A stretch of DNA of 64,000 bases from Bacteroidales bacterium (GCA_017443025.1 JAFSPG010000018.1:248001-312000), one strand, 5' to 3'. Positions 1 through 9,876 are shown, counted from the first letter of the stretch. Translations and numbers: made by a program. Notes: generated from the sequence alone by a model not told the origin.

Positions 1-1944
1 CTGGGACAGGATGATGCTATAATTTCCTTCTCCCCGGAAGATGCTATCAGGAAACCTGACAAGACCTTCACCGTAATAAGGGAAATGTCCGTCGGCGAAC
101 AAGCGTTTTTTATTCCACCAGGAGGAAGACATATCCGGTTGTCGTACAAGAATAACAGTTTTTCCATCCGTCTTGCCGAGCTGGCTTTTGCCAATCAGAA
201 TCAGCATTTATATTCCTGGATGCTACAGGGTTTCGACAATGAATGGAATGCGCCTTCTCTGTCTCCGATAGCAACCTATACCAAGGTGCCGCCAGGTGAA
301 TACGTCTTTATGGTACAGGGCTCCAATGATACAGTACGAATCAGCATTTCTTCTCCATGGTGGAAATCACACATTGCAATCGCAGCTTTCGTACTCATAA
401 TAATTGCCGGAATGGTATCCCTGTTCTTTTTTGGAAAAAACAGGCTGGAAAAGAGATACTCAGACCTGATGAAGAAGCGGGAAGAAGAGAGGGAAAAAGC
501 TCTATACAAACAAAAAATCCGTTTCTTTATGGGGCTGGTCCACGAAATTCGCACCCCTCTTACCTTAATCCGGCTCCAACACGAAAAAGACAGCAGGAGT
601 ACGAACGACACCATTACCCGCAACCTCAATTATATGCAGGATACCATAAACAAGATTCTGACATATGACAAGCAGGCTTCCGGGAACATCAACGTTCTTA
701 TGACACGAATGGATTTGCGCGACGTAGTTTCCTCCGTTGCCGGATCGTTTGTTGACAGCGCATCTTCGGAAGGGATAAAACTGGATACAGTCATTGGCGA
801 AACCCCAGTAATTGTCTCCGCAGATGAAGATATGGTCACTAAAATCTTGACCAACCTCCTGTCCAACGCCTTGAAATATACCAAAGACCGCATATCGGTG
901 AGCGTCCACGAAGAGGAAGAGAATGCAGTAGTGGTAGTCACTGATAATGGTCCTGGTGTAAAAAAGGATCAGCAGGAGAAGATTTTCGAAATGTTCTACA
1001 CTTCTCCTGACAATCCGGTCGCAGAGACTTCCGGAATCGGAGTAGGCCTCGCCTACGCCCGTCAGCTGGCAGAAGCCAATCACGGAAAACTGTCCGTAGA
1101 AGACGCTGTCACGGAAGGTGCTTCATTTGTATTCCGTCTTCCTTTGGTAAAGAATCAATCCGCCGTTGACAATGATGCCAAACCAGCATTATTGCCATCA
1201 AGTGAACGGATAAAAGTACTGGTGGTTGAGGACAATCGTGAGCTTCGCGAGACCCTTAGAAACGAATTATCGGCGTGGTACGATATTCTTACGGCGAAAA
1301 ACGGTGAAGACGCCTTCAATATGGTCAGGAAAGAAGCAGTAGATGTCATTATAAGCGACGTGATGATGCCTATAATGGACGGTTTCGAACTGTGTCGGAA
1401 AGTTAAGGAACAGCTGTCCTTCAGCCACATCCCGGTTATCCTGCTGACGGCTAAAGTGAGTCTTGATGCAAAATCCGAGGGTATGGAAAGCGGCGCTGAC
1501 GCATTTATAGAAAAACCGTTCTCCATAAGACAGCTTCGCGGACAGGTCGACAATCTTCTCAGACTCAGAGAAACTTTCAGGGATGCCGTATTGAGCGGTT
1601 CAGTACTGCCCGAAACGACAACCAAGGGGCCTGAATTCAACTTTATCAATGCCATTAACGATGCTATCGAGAAGCATCTTAGCGACGATGACTTTTCAAT
1701 CGAAGCGCTTGCCTCCGACATGGCAATGTCCCGGACAAATTTCTTCCGTAAGTTTAAGGCCCTGACCGGCTTCACCCCCAACGACTACCTCAAGCAGTAC
1801 AGACTTGAACGAGCTGCCAGGCTTATCCGCGGAGGAGCCAGGGTCAATGAAGCCGCCGAAAGTGTCGGATTCGTTTCTTCATCTTACTTTGCGAAGTGCT
1901 TCAAGGCGCACTTCGGAGTGCTCCCCAAGGATTATTTGAAATAA
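1..1944 (+). CDS. Hybrid two-component sensor/regulator (HTCS), 3' part
   Basis: The open frame runs in from the left edge without a stop, so this is the C-terminal 647 residues of a longer protein. Order seen: end of a Y_Y_Y-type periplasmic beta domain, one membrane segment (about residues 123-145 of this fragment), a HisKA domain with the phospho-acceptor His in FMGLVHEIRTPL, a HATPase domain (N box TNLLSNALKYT; G boxes DNGPGV and GIGVGLAYA), a receiver domain (VLVVEDN, phospho-acceptor Asp in IISDVMMP, Lys in IEKPFS) and an AraC-type double HTH at the C terminus. HTCS proteins in Bacteroidota usually sense glycan fragments through an N-terminal propeller and control nearby polysaccharide-use genes. 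The propeller and any target locus would lie to the left, outside the window. All phosphorelay residues look intact. Confidence 0.93.
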   Translation: MGQDDAIISFSPEDAIRKPDKTFTVIREMSVGEQAFFIPPGGRHIRLSYKNNSFSIRLAELAFANQNQHLYSWMLQGFDNEWNAPSLSPIATYTKVPPGEYVFMVQGSNDTVRISISSPWWKSHIAIAAFVLIIIAGMVSLFFFGKNRLEKRYSDLMKKREEEREKALYKQKIRFFMGLVHEIRTPLTLIRLQHEKDSRSTNDTITRNLNYMQDTINKILTYDKQASGNINVLMTRMDLRDVVSSVAGSFVDSASSEGIKLDTVIGETPVIVSADEDMVTKILTNLLSNALKYTKDRISVSVHEEEENAVVVVTDNGPGVKKDQQEKIFEMFYTSPDNPVAETSGIGVGLAYARQLAEANHGKLSVEDAVTEGASFVFRLPLVKNQSAVDNDAKPALLPSSERIKVLVVEDNRELRETLRNELSAWYDILTAKNGEDAFNMVRKEAVDVIISDVMMPIMDGFELCRKVKEQLSFSHIPVILLTAKVSLDAKSEGMESGADAFIEKPFSIRQLRGQVDNLLRLRETFRDAVLSGSVLPETTTKGPEFNFINAINDAIEKHLSDDDFSIEALASDMAMSRTNFFRKFKALTGFTPNDYLKQYRLERAARLIRGGARVNEAAESVGFVSSSYFAKCFKAHFGVLPKDYLK

Positions 1945-1964
1945 CGAAAAATTTAGTAACTTTG
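1935..1964 (+). promoter_or_regulatory. Predicted secDF promoter
   Basis: A -7 box TAACTTTG lies at 1957-1964, with a TTTG -33 box at 1935-1938 after an 18-base gap. The Bacteroidota housekeeping consensus is TTG, about 19-21 bases, then TAnnTTTG. The -33 box sits inside the last codons of the upstream regulator, and the start codon of secDF is 66 bases downstream of the -7 box. Confidence 0.5.
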
Positions 1965-2030
1965 CAGGCTAATTTGCCGCATTGGCATCAGATGTATTTG
2001 AAAAAGTTAAATTTTTAAAATAAAAGTACA

Positions 2031-5000
2031 ATGCAAAGTAAAGGCGCTATCAAGTTCGTGGCTATCCTGCTTGGCCTTGCCTGCCTCTGGCAGCTCTCCT
2101 TCACTGCGATTTCCGCTCTCCAGGAGAAAAAAGCCGAAGCATACGCAGATGCAGCCGTCGAAACTTTCAAGAGCAGTGCAGCCTTCAGTAAGATCAGCGA
2201 GGACAATCAGGCCTACGCCATTGACTCCCTGAGCAAAGTGAAGAACAGATGGTACATCGACTCCATTTCTTCACAGAAAGTTTACTTCGGCTACACCTAC
2301 AAAGATGTAAAAGCAAAAGAAATCAACCTGGGTCTCGACCTCAAGGGTGGTATGAACGTCATGCTGCAGGTGCAGCTCGAGGACCTCGTAAAGGCCCTTG
2401 CTACCGACACTCCTCCGGAGGAATTCTTCGCAGCCCTTGCTCTCGCAAAGCAGAACGACGTTGATTCCCGCGAAGATTTCATCACCCGTTTCGCCGACGC
2501 GTGGAAGCAGGTTTCCAACGGCAAGAGGCTCTCTGCCGTATTCGGAACCTATGACATGAAGGACCGTATCCGTCCCGAGTCCACCGACGAACAGGTAATA
2601 TCCGTCATCCGCGAGAACGCAGAGGCCGCCGTGGCCAACTCCTTCAACGTGCTCCGCAACCGTATCGACCGCTTCGGTGTTACCCAGCCCTCCATCCAGA
2701 GGCTTGGCAGCAGCGGCCGTATCCTTGTCGAGCTCCCTGGCGTCAAAGAGCCTGAGCGTGTAAGGAAGCTGCTCCAGGGCACTGCATCCCTCGAATTCTG
2801 GACAACCTTCACCTATGAAGAGCTTGAGGGTTACCTCAACGAGGCCAACTATACTCTCTCCCAGATTCTCGCCGATGCCGAGCCCGCAGCCACAGTCGCT
2901 GAGGCCGAAAAGGCTCCCGCAGAAGGTGACGCTCTCGTAGCCGAGGAAGAGAAAGCCAGCCTCGAGTACAAGAAGCAGAATCCTCTCTTCGCCGCTCTCA
3001 TGCTTTCAAGAGCCAACGGTTCAGCCTGCATCGGTTATGCACAGGGCGCTGACACCGCAGTGGTGAACAGGTATCTTGCAATGCCTCAGATTCGCGACAT
3101 CTTCCCGGTTGAATTCAACCCTATGTGGTCCGTAAAGCCCTCCGAGAGGGTTGCCGGCAACAACTGGTATGAACTCGTAGGTATCAAGGTTTCCACCATC
3201 GACGGCAAGGCTCCGCTTGACGGCGGTGCAGTCGCAGACGCACGCGTATCCTATGATAACGGCAGCGCCAAGGGTGGCCCCGGAGTCTCCATGACTATGA
3301 ACGCCGAAGGCGCCAACATCTGGGCCGGCCTCACCAAGGCTAACGTAGGCCGCCAGATTGCCATCGTCCTCGACGGAATGGTATATTCCTATCCTGTAGT
3401 CCAGAACGAAATCACCGGCGGCAACTCCGCCATCACCGGCGACTTCACCATCGAAGAAGCAACCGACCTTGCCAACGTTCTCAAGTCCGGTAAGCTTCCC
3501 GCCCCTGCCAAAATCATCCAGGAGCAGGTCGTAGGTCCTTCCCTCGGTGCCAAGTCCATCAACGCCGGTATGCTTTCATTCCTGATTGCATTCGTTCTGG
3601 TACTTATTTATATGATTATCTTCTACCGTGGCGCAGGTGTTGCCGCAGACGTAGCTCTGCTCTGCAACGTCCTCTTCCTCTTCGGTATCCTCACCGCCTT
3701 CGGTGCAGTTCTCACCCTTCCCGGTATCGCCGGTCTCGTCCTTACCCTCGGTATGGCCGTTGACGCCAACGTTATCATCTACGAGCGTATCAAGGAAGAG
3801 CTTGCCGCAGGCAAGGGCATCGGAAAGGCAGTCGCCGACGGTTACAAGAATGCATACTCAGCAATCATCGACGGTCAGGTAACCACCCTCCTTACCGGTA
3901 TCGTTCTCTTCGTGTTCGGTTCCGGTCCTGTACAGGGCTTCGCTACCACCCTCATCATCGGTATCATCACCTCTATCGTAACTTCCATCTTCATCACCCG
4001 TCTTATCTTCGAACACAAGATTTCCAAGGGCAAGAAGATTACCTTCGACAGCGCTGCTACCCGCAACTTCCTCAAGAACACCAAGATCGACTTCATCGGC
4101 AAGCGCAAATTCTCCTATGCCATCTCCGGTATCGTGATTGTGATTGCCCTCGCGTCCATCTTCACCAAGGGCTTCACCTTCGGTGTCGATTTCCAGGGAG
4201 GTAGGACCTTCGTCGTCCGCTTCGACCAGCCGCAGGTAACCGAGCAGGTTCGCGCTGCTGCCATCGAGGCCTTCACGACCGAAGACAACTCCGCTTCCGT
4301 AGAGGTCAAGCAGTTCGGCGGCCCTACCCAGATGAAGGTTACCACCACTTATAAGGTAAACGATGATTCTTCCGAGGCTGACGCAGATGTCGAGAGCAAG
4401 CTCTACGATGCAATGAAGGGCTTCTTCGCAAGTGAGATTTCCTTCGACGACTTCAAGGAGACCCTCAACAACCCGAACGGTATCATTTCCTCCGACAAGG
4501 TTGGCCCGACCATCGCAAACGATATGAAGCGCGACGCCGTCATGGCCGTTATCTTCGCTCTCATCGTTATCTTCGGCTACATCGCCGTGAGGTTCCGCGG
4601 ATGGACCTGGGGTCTTGGCGGCGTCGTGTCACTGGCACACACCTCCATCATCATCATCGGTTTCTTCTCCCTGTTCTCCGGCATACTTCCGTTCAACCTG
4701 GACGTTGACCAGACCTTCATCGCGGCTATCCTTACCATCATCGGTTACGCCATCAACGATAACGTGGTTATCTTCGACCGTATCCGTGAGATGAAGGCCC
4801 TCCACCCGAACCAGGACTTCAAGGAGACCGTCAACACCGCTCTTAACGCAACCCTCACCCGTACGGTCAACACCTCCGTATCCACCCTCCTCCCTATGCT
4901 TGCCATTGCAATCTTCGGTGGAGAGTCCATCAGGGGTCTGTCGGTTGCCCTCTGCCTCGGTATCGTAATCGGTACCTATGCTTCCATCATGATTGGTACT

Positions 5001-5060
5001 CCGGTCATGTTCGACAGCACCAAGAAGGCTGAGGCCAAGAACGGCTCAAAGAAGAAATAA
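2031..5060 (+). CDS. secDF: Fused protein translocase subunit SecDF
   Basis: This 1009-residue protein joins SecD and SecF, as is usual in Bacteroidales. SecDF uses the proton-motive force to help preproteins leave the SecYEG channel on the periplasmic side. The SecD half has an N-terminal membrane segment, the D1 motif LGLDLKGGMNVML, a P1-domain motif RNRIDRFGVTQPSIQ and the membrane motif GMAVDANVIIYERIKEEL. The SecF half begins near residue 690 and has DFQGGRTFVVRF and GYAINDNVVIFDRIRE, which carries the membrane Asp. An Ala/Glu-rich low-complexity stretch around residues 280-310 of the SecD periplasmic part is probably a linker. It has its own promoter and a strong terminator, so it is likely monocistronic. 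ATG start at 2031. Confidence 0.96.
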   Translation: MQSKGAIKFVAILLGLACLWQLSFTAISALQEKKAEAYADAAVETFKSSAAFSKISEDNQAYAIDSLSKVKNRWYIDSISSQKVYFGYTYKDVKAKEINLGLDLKGGMNVMLQVQLEDLVKALATDTPPEEFFAALALAKQNDVDSREDFITRFADAWKQVSNGKRLSAVFGTYDMKDRIRPESTDEQVISVIRENAEAAVANSFNVLRNRIDRFGVTQPSIQRLGSSGRILVELPGVKEPERVRKLLQGTASLEFWTTFTYEELEGYLNEANYTLSQILADAEPAATVAEAEKAPAEGDALVAEEEKASLEYKKQNPLFAALMLSRANGSACIGYAQGADTAVVNRYLAMPQIRDIFPVEFNPMWSVKPSERVAGNNWYELVGIKVSTIDGKAPLDGGAVADARVSYDNGSAKGGPGVSMTMNAEGANIWAGLTKANVGRQIAIVLDGMVYSYPVVQNEITGGNSAITGDFTIEEATDLANVLKSGKLPAPAKIIQEQVVGPSLGAKSINAGMLSFLIAFVLVLIYMIIFYRGAGVAADVALLCNVLFLFGILTAFGAVLTLPGIAGLVLTLGMAVDANVIIYERIKEELAAGKGIGKAVADGYKNAYSAIIDGQVTTLLTGIVLFVFGSGPVQGFATTLIIGIITSIVTSIFITRLIFEHKISKGKKITFDSAATRNFLKNTKIDFIGKRKFSYAISGIVIVIALASIFTKGFTFGVDFQGGRTFVVRFDQPQVTEQVRAAAIEAFTTEDNSASVEVKQFGGPTQMKVTTTYKVNDDSSEADADVESKLYDAMKGFFASEISFDDFKETLNNPNGIISSDKVGPTIANDMKRDAVMAVIFALIVIFGYIAVRFRGWTWGLGGVVSLAHTSIIIIGFFSLFSGILPFNLDVDQTFIAAILTIIGYAINDNVVIFDRIREMKALHPNQDFKETVNTALNATLTRTVNTSVSTLLPMLAIAIFGGESIRGLSVALCLGIVIGTYASIMIGTPVMFDSTKKAEAKNGSKKK

Positions 5061-5080
5061 AGCGGAATAAAAAATTCCTT

Positions 5081-5122
5081 AAAAAATAGCGGGAGCTCTT
5101 GAATGGGTTCCCGTTATTTTTT
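5081..5122 (+). terminator. Intrinsic terminator after secDF
   Basis: An A-run and AATAGCGGGA pair with TCCCGTTATT (one G-U), followed by a T-run. The stem begins 20 bases after the secDF stop. The predicted dnaE promoter overlaps its 3' half. Confidence 0.8.
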
Positions 5123-5129
5123 ATCTTTG
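5099..5129 (+). promoter_or_regulatory. Predicted dnaE promoter
   Basis: TTG at 5099-5101, a 20-base gap, then TATCTTTG at 5122-5129, which fits the Bacteroidota -33/-7 pattern. The dnaE ATG is 21 bases beyond the -7 box. The -33 box lies in the loop of the secDF terminator, so the two signals are interleaved. Confidence 0.55.
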
Positions 5130-5150
5130 TAGATACATACCCCGCGAAAT

Positions 5151-8100
5151 ATGGCATTCGTTCATCTACACGTACATACGCAATATTCGATTCTCGACGG
5201 TCAGTCGTCCATTGAAAACCTGTTCAACCGGGCGGAGGAACTCGGTATGCCCGGTCTGGCCATAACCGACCACGGCAACATGTACGGGGTGAAGGAATTT
5301 TTGAAGTATGCCGCCAAGCACGAGTCGGTAAAGCCTATCATCGGCTGCGAAATCTATGTAACCCGCGGCTACGACCATACCCTCAAGGACAAAAACCACT
5401 CAAAATACTATCATCTCATTCTCCTTGCGAAGAATTACGAGGGATACAAGAATCTGATGAAGATAGTGTCGATCGCCCACGTAGATGGCATGTACTACAG
5501 GCCCAGGGTGAGCCACGAAGTAATCGAGAAATACCACGAGGGGCTTATCTGCTCATCGGCCTGCATGGTAGGCGAGATTCCTCAGTATATACTTGCGGGC
5601 GACGAAAAGGGGGCATCCGAGGCCATTGAATGGCACAAGAGAGTCTTCGGCGACGATTATTACCTCGAGGTGATGCTGCACAAGACCGAAGTCCCCGGCC
5701 TCAGCCTCGAGACTTACGAGCAGCAGAAGCTTTATACGGCAGAGATTTTCCGTCTGGCCGAGAAGCACGGAGTAAAGGTCATCGCCACCAACGACGTACA
5801 CTTCGTACGCAAGGAGGACGGCCCGGCGCACGACCGCCTGATTTGCCTTACCACAAATAAATTCATCGACGACCCCGACCGCCTCCGCTATACCCAGCAG
5901 GAGTATCTCAAGAGCGAGGAGGAGATGCTGGCCCTCTTCCCGGAGCATCCGGAGGCCATCTCCAACACCCTTGAGATTCTTGACAAGGTCGAGAGATACA
6001 AGATTGACCGCGGCCACGTTCTGCCCAAATACGAACTCCCCAAGGACTTCCTCGACCATATTGACGAGTGGTCGGCCAAATACAAGGATGTAATCGACGA
6101 AGGCCGCAACGACGAAGAAGGAAATCCCCGCGGCGAAGAATTCTGCAACTCGGTGGCGTATATGTGCTACCTTACTTACGAAGGCGCCCGCAAGCGCTAC
6201 GGCGACACCCTTACGGAAGAGCAGGCCGAAAGGCTCGACTTCGAGCTCAAGACCATCTCCCGAATGGGCTTCCCCGATTACTTCCTGATTGTGCAGGACT
6301 TCATCAACTGGGCAAAGAACAACGGCATCTCGGTGGGGCCCGGCCGTGGTAGCGCCGCCGGCTCGGCTGTAGCCTATTGCCTCAGCATCACCAATCTCGA
6401 CCCTATCCGCTACGACCTCCTGTTCGAGAGGTTCCTCAACCCCGAGCGCGTGTCTATGCCTGATATAGACGTGGACTTCGACGACGAAGGCCGCTATCGC
6501 GTGATTCAGTATGTGCAGGACAAATACGGCATCGACCATATCTCGCACGTCATTACCTTCGGTACGATGGCCGCCAAGAGCGCCATCAAGGACGTCGCCC
6601 GAATCAGCCGCCTGAGCCTCGACGAATCGAACCGCCTGTCGAAGCTTATCCCCGACCGCCCTTTCACCGTTAAGGTGAACGGAGAGGAAAAGGAGATGAA
6701 GCCTACGCTCAAGAACTGCCTTGAGTATATTCCTGAACTGAAAAACGAGGTTGACAACGGCACCGACCTCGTCAAGGACGTTCTGAAATACGCCAAACAA
6801 CTGGAAGGCTGCATCCGCCAGACCGGCGTACATGCGTGCGCGATGATTATCGGCCGCGGCAACCTAATGGATTACATCCCCATCACGATGGCCAAGGATA
6901 AGGCCACCGGACAGGATGTATGGGTATCGCAGTACGAAGGAACATATATCGAGGAGGTCGGAATGCTCAAGATGGACTTCCTCGGGCTGAGAACCCTTTC
7001 CATCATCAAGGAATGCCTTGCGATGGTAAAGAAACGCTACGGCAAGGATATCGATATCGAAGAGATTCCTATCAACGACCCTGAAACCTATGCCCTTTAT
7101 TCGCGCGGCGACACCAAGAGCGTGTTCCAGTTCGAATCTCCCGGGATGAAGGAATGGCTGCAAAGGCTCCATCCACAGCGCTTCGAAGACCTCATTGCTA
7201 TGAACGCCCTGTATCGTCCGGGGCCTATGGATTACATCCCTTCGTTCGTAAGACGTAAAAGGGGCGAGGAAGAGATTCGCTTCGACCTTCCCGTAATGGC
7301 CGAATTCCTCGACGAGACTTATGGAGTTACCGTTTACCAGGAGCAGGTGATGCGTATCTCGCAAAAGGTTGCGGGCTTCTCAAAAGGCAAGGCCGACAAG
7401 CTCCGTAAGGCGATGGGCAAGAAGAAGCTCGACGTGCTGGAGTCGCTTTATGCAGAATTCGTGGAAGGCGGAGTCAAGAACGGACACCCCAAGGAAACCC
7501 TCGAGAAAATCTGGGCCGACTGGCGCAAGTTTGCATCGTACGCCTTCAACAAGTCTCATTCCACCTGCTATGCCTGGGTTAGCTACCAGACAGGCTGGCT
7601 CAAGGCCCATTATCCCGCGGAATTCCAGGCGGCCAACCTCAGCCAGAATCTCAACAACATGGATGAGATCAAGGAGATAATGGACGACTGCCGCAAGAGC
7701 AAGATTAAAGTTTTGATTCCCGATATCAATGAATCCGAGGCGCATTTTGCCGTCAACCCCAAGGGAGATATCCGCTTCGGGCTTGGTGGAATGAAGGGCT
7801 TCGGCTCAAATATCGTCGATGCCATTATAGCCGAGCGTGAGGCCCACGGCCCCTTCGAAGATATCTGGAACCTCATGGAGAGGATGAGCGGAGTCATCAA
7901 CCGCAAGGCCCTCGAATCTCTGGTTTATTCCGGAGCCCTGGATTCCTTCGGCATTGACCGCGATGCTTATTTTGCCATTGGCGCCAGCGGTGCTGACTTT
8001 ATTGATGAACTCGTGGATTACGGCGTGCAGTTCAAGGCCGACCAGGAAGACAGTTCGTCATCCCTTTTCGGCGAGAGCGAAGAATTGAAGCCCGTACGCC

Positions 8101-8822
8101 CGGACGTACCTTCATTCAGCAAGAACGACGACCCTCTGCCGATGCTGCAGCAGGAAAAGGAGCTAGTGGGAATGTATCTGAGTTCGCATCCTCTGGATAA
8201 ATATCGTTTCGAGCTGGATAATTTCACGAATTGCCGGTTGGGAGCGCTCGCCGACGAAATCACCGGCTGCGAAACCCGCGAAGAAACCCGTAAAATCGCG
8301 GTCGGCGGACTGGTCACTTCCTGCAAGCAGATGACAACCAAAGCAGGCAAGCCCTGGTCGCGCAGCACCGTGGAAGATTTCAGCGGCTCCTATGAAATAG
8401 CCCTCTTCGGCAAGGACCACGAGGCATTCATGAACATGTTCCAGCCTCATTCGGCTATCTATATCGAGGGTGAAATCTGCCCGAAGTATAAGATTTCGCC
8501 GGAGGAAAAAGCCGCCGGAAAGAAAGCTCCTTTCGGCCTGAAAATCAGCGGAGTACGCCTGCTCGGTAATTTAACCGAGGATCTTGTCAGAGGATTTGCT
8601 ATTACCCTCTCGTCGCCGATGCTCACACCCGAATTCAGAAAGAAGCTGGGCAAGGTCCTGTCGCACCACAAGGGCAAGACTCCCCTTAAGGTAATCCTCT
8701 TCGACCCCGCAACCAATTATAGGGTTGAATTCAATTCCCACAAGCAGTCGGTCAATGTATCCACCGACCTTGTAGCCGACCTCTACGAAATCGGCGTGGG
8801 CTATCACATCATCAGGAAATAA
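5151..8822 (+). CDS. dnaE: DNA polymerase III subunit alpha
   Basis: The 1223-residue replicative polymerase catalytic subunit. Order seen: N-terminal PHP domain (starts MAFVHLHVHTQYSILDG), palm/fingers with the catalytic acid motif MPDIDVDFDDEGR, finger motifs YRPGPMDYIPSFVRRK and FNKSHSTCYAW, a helix-hairpin-helix region near residues 900-930, and an OB domain (IAVGGLVTSCKQMTTKAGKPW) near 1050-1110. The PHP domain keeps the metal-ligand pattern HxH, D, DHG, CE, H, C, DxH, which E. coli DnaE has lost, so it may proofread. The stop lies only 9 bases from that of the convergent thiL-like gene, with no terminator between. The long minus-strand open frames inside this gene are shadows of its codon bias. 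Confidence 0.97.
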   Translation: MAFVHLHVHTQYSILDGQSSIENLFNRAEELGMPGLAITDHGNMYGVKEFLKYAAKHESVKPIIGCEIYVTRGYDHTLKDKNHSKYYHLILLAKNYEGYKNLMKIVSIAHVDGMYYRPRVSHEVIEKYHEGLICSSACMVGEIPQYILAGDEKGASEAIEWHKRVFGDDYYLEVMLHKTEVPGLSLETYEQQKLYTAEIFRLAEKHGVKVIATNDVHFVRKEDGPAHDRLICLTTNKFIDDPDRLRYTQQEYLKSEEEMLALFPEHPEAISNTLEILDKVERYKIDRGHVLPKYELPKDFLDHIDEWSAKYKDVIDEGRNDEEGNPRGEEFCNSVAYMCYLTYEGARKRYGDTLTEEQAERLDFELKTISRMGFPDYFLIVQDFINWAKNNGISVGPGRGSAAGSAVAYCLSITNLDPIRYDLLFERFLNPERVSMPDIDVDFDDEGRYRVIQYVQDKYGIDHISHVITFGTMAAKSAIKDVARISRLSLDESNRLSKLIPDRPFTVKVNGEEKEMKPTLKNCLEYIPELKNEVDNGTDLVKDVLKYAKQLEGCIRQTGVHACAMIIGRGNLMDYIPITMAKDKATGQDVWVSQYEGTYIEEVGMLKMDFLGLRTLSIIKECLAMVKKRYGKDIDIEEIPINDPETYALYSRGDTKSVFQFESPGMKEWLQRLHPQRFEDLIAMNALYRPGPMDYIPSFVRRKRGEEEIRFDLPVMAEFLDETYGVTVYQEQVMRISQKVAGFSKGKADKLRKAMGKKKLDVLESLYAEFVEGGVKNGHPKETLEKIWADWRKFASYAFNKSHSTCYAWVSYQTGWLKAHYPAEFQAANLSQNLNNMDEIKEIMDDCRKSKIKVLIPDINESEAHFAVNPKGDIRFGLGGMKGFGSNIVDAIIAEREAHGPFEDIWNLMERMSGVINRKALESLVYSGALDSFGIDRDAYFAIGASGADFIDELVDYGVQFKADQEDSSSSLFGESEELKPVRPDVPSFSKNDDPLPMLQQEKELVGMYLSSHPLDKYRFELDNFTNCRLGALADEITGCETREETRKIAVGGLVTSCKQMTTKAGKPWSRSTVEDFSGSYEIALFGKDHEAFMNMFQPHSAIYIEGEICPKYKISPEEKAAGKKAPFGLKISGVRLLGNLTEDLVRGFAITLSSPMLTPEFRKKLGKVLSHHKGKTPLKVILFDPATNYRVEFNSHKQSVNVSTDLVADLYEIGVGYHIIRK

Positions 8823-8831
8823 TCCCGGAGA

Positions 8832-9824
8832 TTAATCTTCGTCTTTCCAGCCCTGGCTGCGGATGGGTAGTTCAGCCCCTTCCGGGGTGACCATAACCGT
8901 ACCGGCCTCCGGCAAGGCAAGATGACCTACAACGTCGAAAGTCTGGAAGTTGCGGCGGAATTCCTCCGCCTTCAGAATGGGAATTACAAGAAGCAGCCTG
9001 TAGTCTTCGCCGCCGTTGAATGCGGCGGATACGGGGTCGATGTCGAGTTTCTTGCCCAATTCGAAGGAATTACCCTCGAAGGGGATTTTGTCGGCGTAAA
9101 CCTTGACGCCGAGCGAGGTGTCGCGGGCGAGGCGCCGGACGGCGTCGGCGAGACCTCTGTCGATGACGCACGCCGCCGAGGGCACGATTCCGGTCTCTTC
9201 AAGGTGATTCACCACAGCAGGGCTGATTTCCGGCTTGAGATAGTCGGCGATAATCATTTTATAAGCCTCCAGGTCAGGCTGAGGGCCGCCTTGCTGGTAT
9301 TCGGCAGCTTTTTTCTCGAGAAGACTCATGCCGAGATATGCCGCTCCGAGCGAACCGCTTACGCAAAGCAAATCTTTGGTCTGGGGCTTCGGGCGCTGAG
9401 CCTCCATTATGGAAGACACGGCTCCTGCGGCGCAGACTGAAATCGTCAGGCCGTTTCGGGAGGGGAGCAAATCGAGGGATACACTATTATATCCGTGTTC
9501 CTTTGCCGCGGCAACGATTCCGCTCCACAATTCGCTGATTTGCGGATAATCGAGCTTTGCCGACACTCCGAGAATTACCGAAAGTACCTCCGGGCGGGCC
9601 AGAGAGGCGTATAAATCCGCAGTCACGGCAACCACCGACCTATAGCCGAGATGCTTCAGCGGGAAGTACACGAGGTTGAAATCCGTACCTTCCATAAAGA
9701 GCCTGGACGCCTGGGCCGAAAGGCCTTCAGGTGCGAATGAAGCAGATTTGAACGGCTTGTAAGGAGTGCCTTCGTAAAGGGCCTCGATGGCGCCCGTACG
9801 GCCAAGATCGGAGAAGCTTTGCAT
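8832..9824 (-). CDS. Thiamine-monophosphate kinase (ThiL)-like protein, degenerate active site
   Basis: A 330-residue AIR-synthase/ThiL-fold protein. Recognisable family pieces are FNLVYFPLKHLGYRSV, DLLCVSGSLGAAYLGMSLLE and FNGGEDYRLLL; the Gly-Gly-Glu-Asp motif of the C-terminal domain is intact. ThiL phosphorylates thiamine monophosphate to the diphosphate and binds ATP and Mg through an N-terminal GDDAAV motif, a TTDMLVEG motif and a GGDT motif. Here the first is not visible, the second reads ASRLFMEG, and the third is replaced near VSLDLLPSRNG. It may therefore be a diverged paralogue with altered or no kinase activity, so I give no gene symbol. ATG start at 9824; predicted promoter at 9856-9863. 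Confidence 0.75.
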   Translation of the reverse strand: MQSFSDLGRTGAIEALYEGTPYKPFKSASFAPEGLSAQASRLFMEGTDFNLVYFPLKHLGYRSVVAVTADLYASLARPEVLSVILGVSAKLDYPQISELWSGIVAAAKEHGYNSVSLDLLPSRNGLTISVCAAGAVSSIMEAQRPKPQTKDLLCVSGSLGAAYLGMSLLEKKAAEYQQGGPQPDLEAYKMIIADYLKPEISPAVVNHLEETGIVPSAACVIDRGLADAVRRLARDTSLGVKVYADKIPFEGNSFELGKKLDIDPVSAAFNGGEDYRLLLVIPILKAEEFRRNFQTFDVVGHLALPEAGTVMVTPEGAELPIRSQGWKDED

Positions 9825-9855
9825 CTTTCTTTGACTTGTTTTGCGGTTTATAATG

Positions 9856-9863
9856 CAAAAGTA
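9856..9863 (-). promoter_or_regulatory. Predicted -7 box of the thiL-like gene
   Basis: On the minus strand it reads TACTTTTG, matching TAnnTTTG, 31 bases upstream of the ATG. No clear -33 TTG is found at the usual distance. It faces away from a plus-strand -7 box 13 bases further on. Confidence 0.4.
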
Positions 9864-9876
9864 GAAAGAATATTTC

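Noticed and set aside
5553-6833. 426-codon open frame on the minus strand
   Set aside because: It lies wholly antisense to dnaE and shows no family features; it follows from the codon bias of the real gene.
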